Below are positions 63,285-64,000 of a stretch of DNA of 64,000 nucleotides, in pieces; position 1 is the first letter of the stretch, and the number at the start of each line of letters is the position of its first letter. A program made the translations under genes and the position numbers. The notes beneath the pieces were generated by a model. That model was not told the DNA's origin. It made no database searches and saw only the letters and a list, made by a program, of their open reading frames with translations. The DNA is from Gonocerus acuteangulatus. Lineage: Eukaryota; Arthropoda; Insecta; Hemiptera; Coreidae. The stretch is taken from NCBI GenBank assembly GCA_946811695.1, contig OX328132.1, positions 126,192,808 to 126,256,807 on the forward strand, in the 5' to 3' direction.

Positions 63285-63420
63285 TTGACCGTTGATTATG
63301 CAAGGTAGGGATTGTCGGGGTTCGATGCCGGGCATCAATAAAACCATTTTCATTTGTAAAATGTAGTTTTATTAAAAAGCAGTGACCGAATACCGACAAT
63401 CCCTACCTTGCAATAATAAT
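63285..63420. repeat. Short palindromic repeat
   Basis: TGCAAGGTAGGGATTGTCGG (63299) is the inverse of CCGACAATCCCTACCTTGCA (to 63413). The centre contains CATTTGTAAAATGTAGTTTTATT, which also occurs near 62145 (TTTATAAAATGTAGTTTTAT). It is a small relative of the palindrome at 61868. Confidence 0.75.
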
Positions 63421-64000
63421 TATATTTATACTAGCTGGTCACCCGCCTTTTATACAGGAACAAATTCATTGTGGTTATAACAGTGATGTTAAATGAAAAA
63501 TATATGGTATTTGTTCATTATAATACACAATAAATGAAGAATAACTCTGATTAAAGAATAATTTGTTTATTTTTTGCTGCAAGCAGTATAAAACTATGAA
63601 TCAAATTCCAAGATACAAACATATGTAAACACAGAAGATAAAATTACAAACAGAAAACATGTGAGTCATTTGGTTCCCAACAAGGTTTCATATATTTTCA
63701 GAAAATGTTTAAAGTTCATGTTAATGTATGAGTTAAAAATGATTGGGCTGGCATAGTTTATAAGTCACACAAGACTCGAAGATCCTTCCCGGACTTAAGA
63801 AGTTCCTTGTAGATTTTTACCCAACTAAGACAAAACACATGGGTTGAGATGATCACATTGACAAAGGAAGTGCTGGGATTTTTCTGGGCCAGATTATCAT
63901 GATACCTAAATGTTCCTAGACATATAGAGGTCTTTATTCAGAATCTCATAAATTTGTTGAAGACAAATCTTTGTCTGTTACATCCATTTATGGCTTGCCT
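63421..64000. other. No gene recognised to window end
   Basis: It begins ACTAGCTGGTCACCCGCC, like 785. The remainder shows no domain or element end. Confidence 0.4.

Overview
The window looks like one stretch of an AT-rich animal genome, most likely an arthropod. That is an inference from a three-repeat animal Myb gene with short GT-AG introns, set among mariner-type transposons, Ty3/gypsy retrotransposons, a Penelope-like element, LINE remnants and tRNA- and 5S-derived SINEs. There are no operons or bacterial-style genes. Most open frames of 60-100 codons are chance or come from microsatellites.

Region 1 (0-10 kb) holds the only host gene I can support: four exons of a Myb transcription factor on the minus strand (9231 down to 463). 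They encode an acidic N-terminal stretch and all three Myb repeats with all nine core tryptophans. The last visible intron (665-8178, 7.5 kb) separates the final helix of repeat R3 from the rest. It is filled by a 669-bp inverted-repeat MITE, a complete 5.2-kb Ty3/gypsy element (2021-7246, antisense to Myb) inserted in a (TA)n tract, two tRNA-derived SINEs and long (TA)n tracts. The first coding exon of Myb and everything after R3 were not found.

Region 2 (10-26 kb) is repeats: MITEs, a 40-bp array, the 3' part of a Penelope-like element (GIY-YIG endonuclease followed by a hammerhead-ribozyme-like motif), mariner remnants, LINE C-terminal scraps, SINEs, and a DNA transposon with TAGGGTGGCCCTTA-type ends carrying a broken copy of an arthropod-type ORF. 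Region 3 (26-41 kb) is dense in unrelated minisatellites (80, 39, 127, 88, ~34 and 105 bp units) with inserts that have clean target-site duplications: a LINE, a SINE and a poly(A)-tailed retrocopy.

Region 4 (41.6-49.0 kb) is a large foldback element. Its right arm was hit by a second Ty3/gypsy element (42754-48922) whose two 530-bp LTRs look identical, yet it lacks the end of RNase H and all of integrase. Region 5 (49-64 kb) has further foldback elements, a 5S-rRNA-derived SINE starting exactly at 5S position +1 with a 9-bp duplication, an 82-bp array, a LINE RNase H remnant, a palindrome with Penelope-like ends, and a CTCF-like site.

The elements relate mainly as layers: microsatellites and foldback MITEs are hosts, and LTR elements, SINEs and LINEs are inserts. 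The most unusual signal is a ~30-bp core shared by a tRNA-headed SINE family and the 5S-headed SINE. No protein-coding gene other than Myb is supported with confidence.
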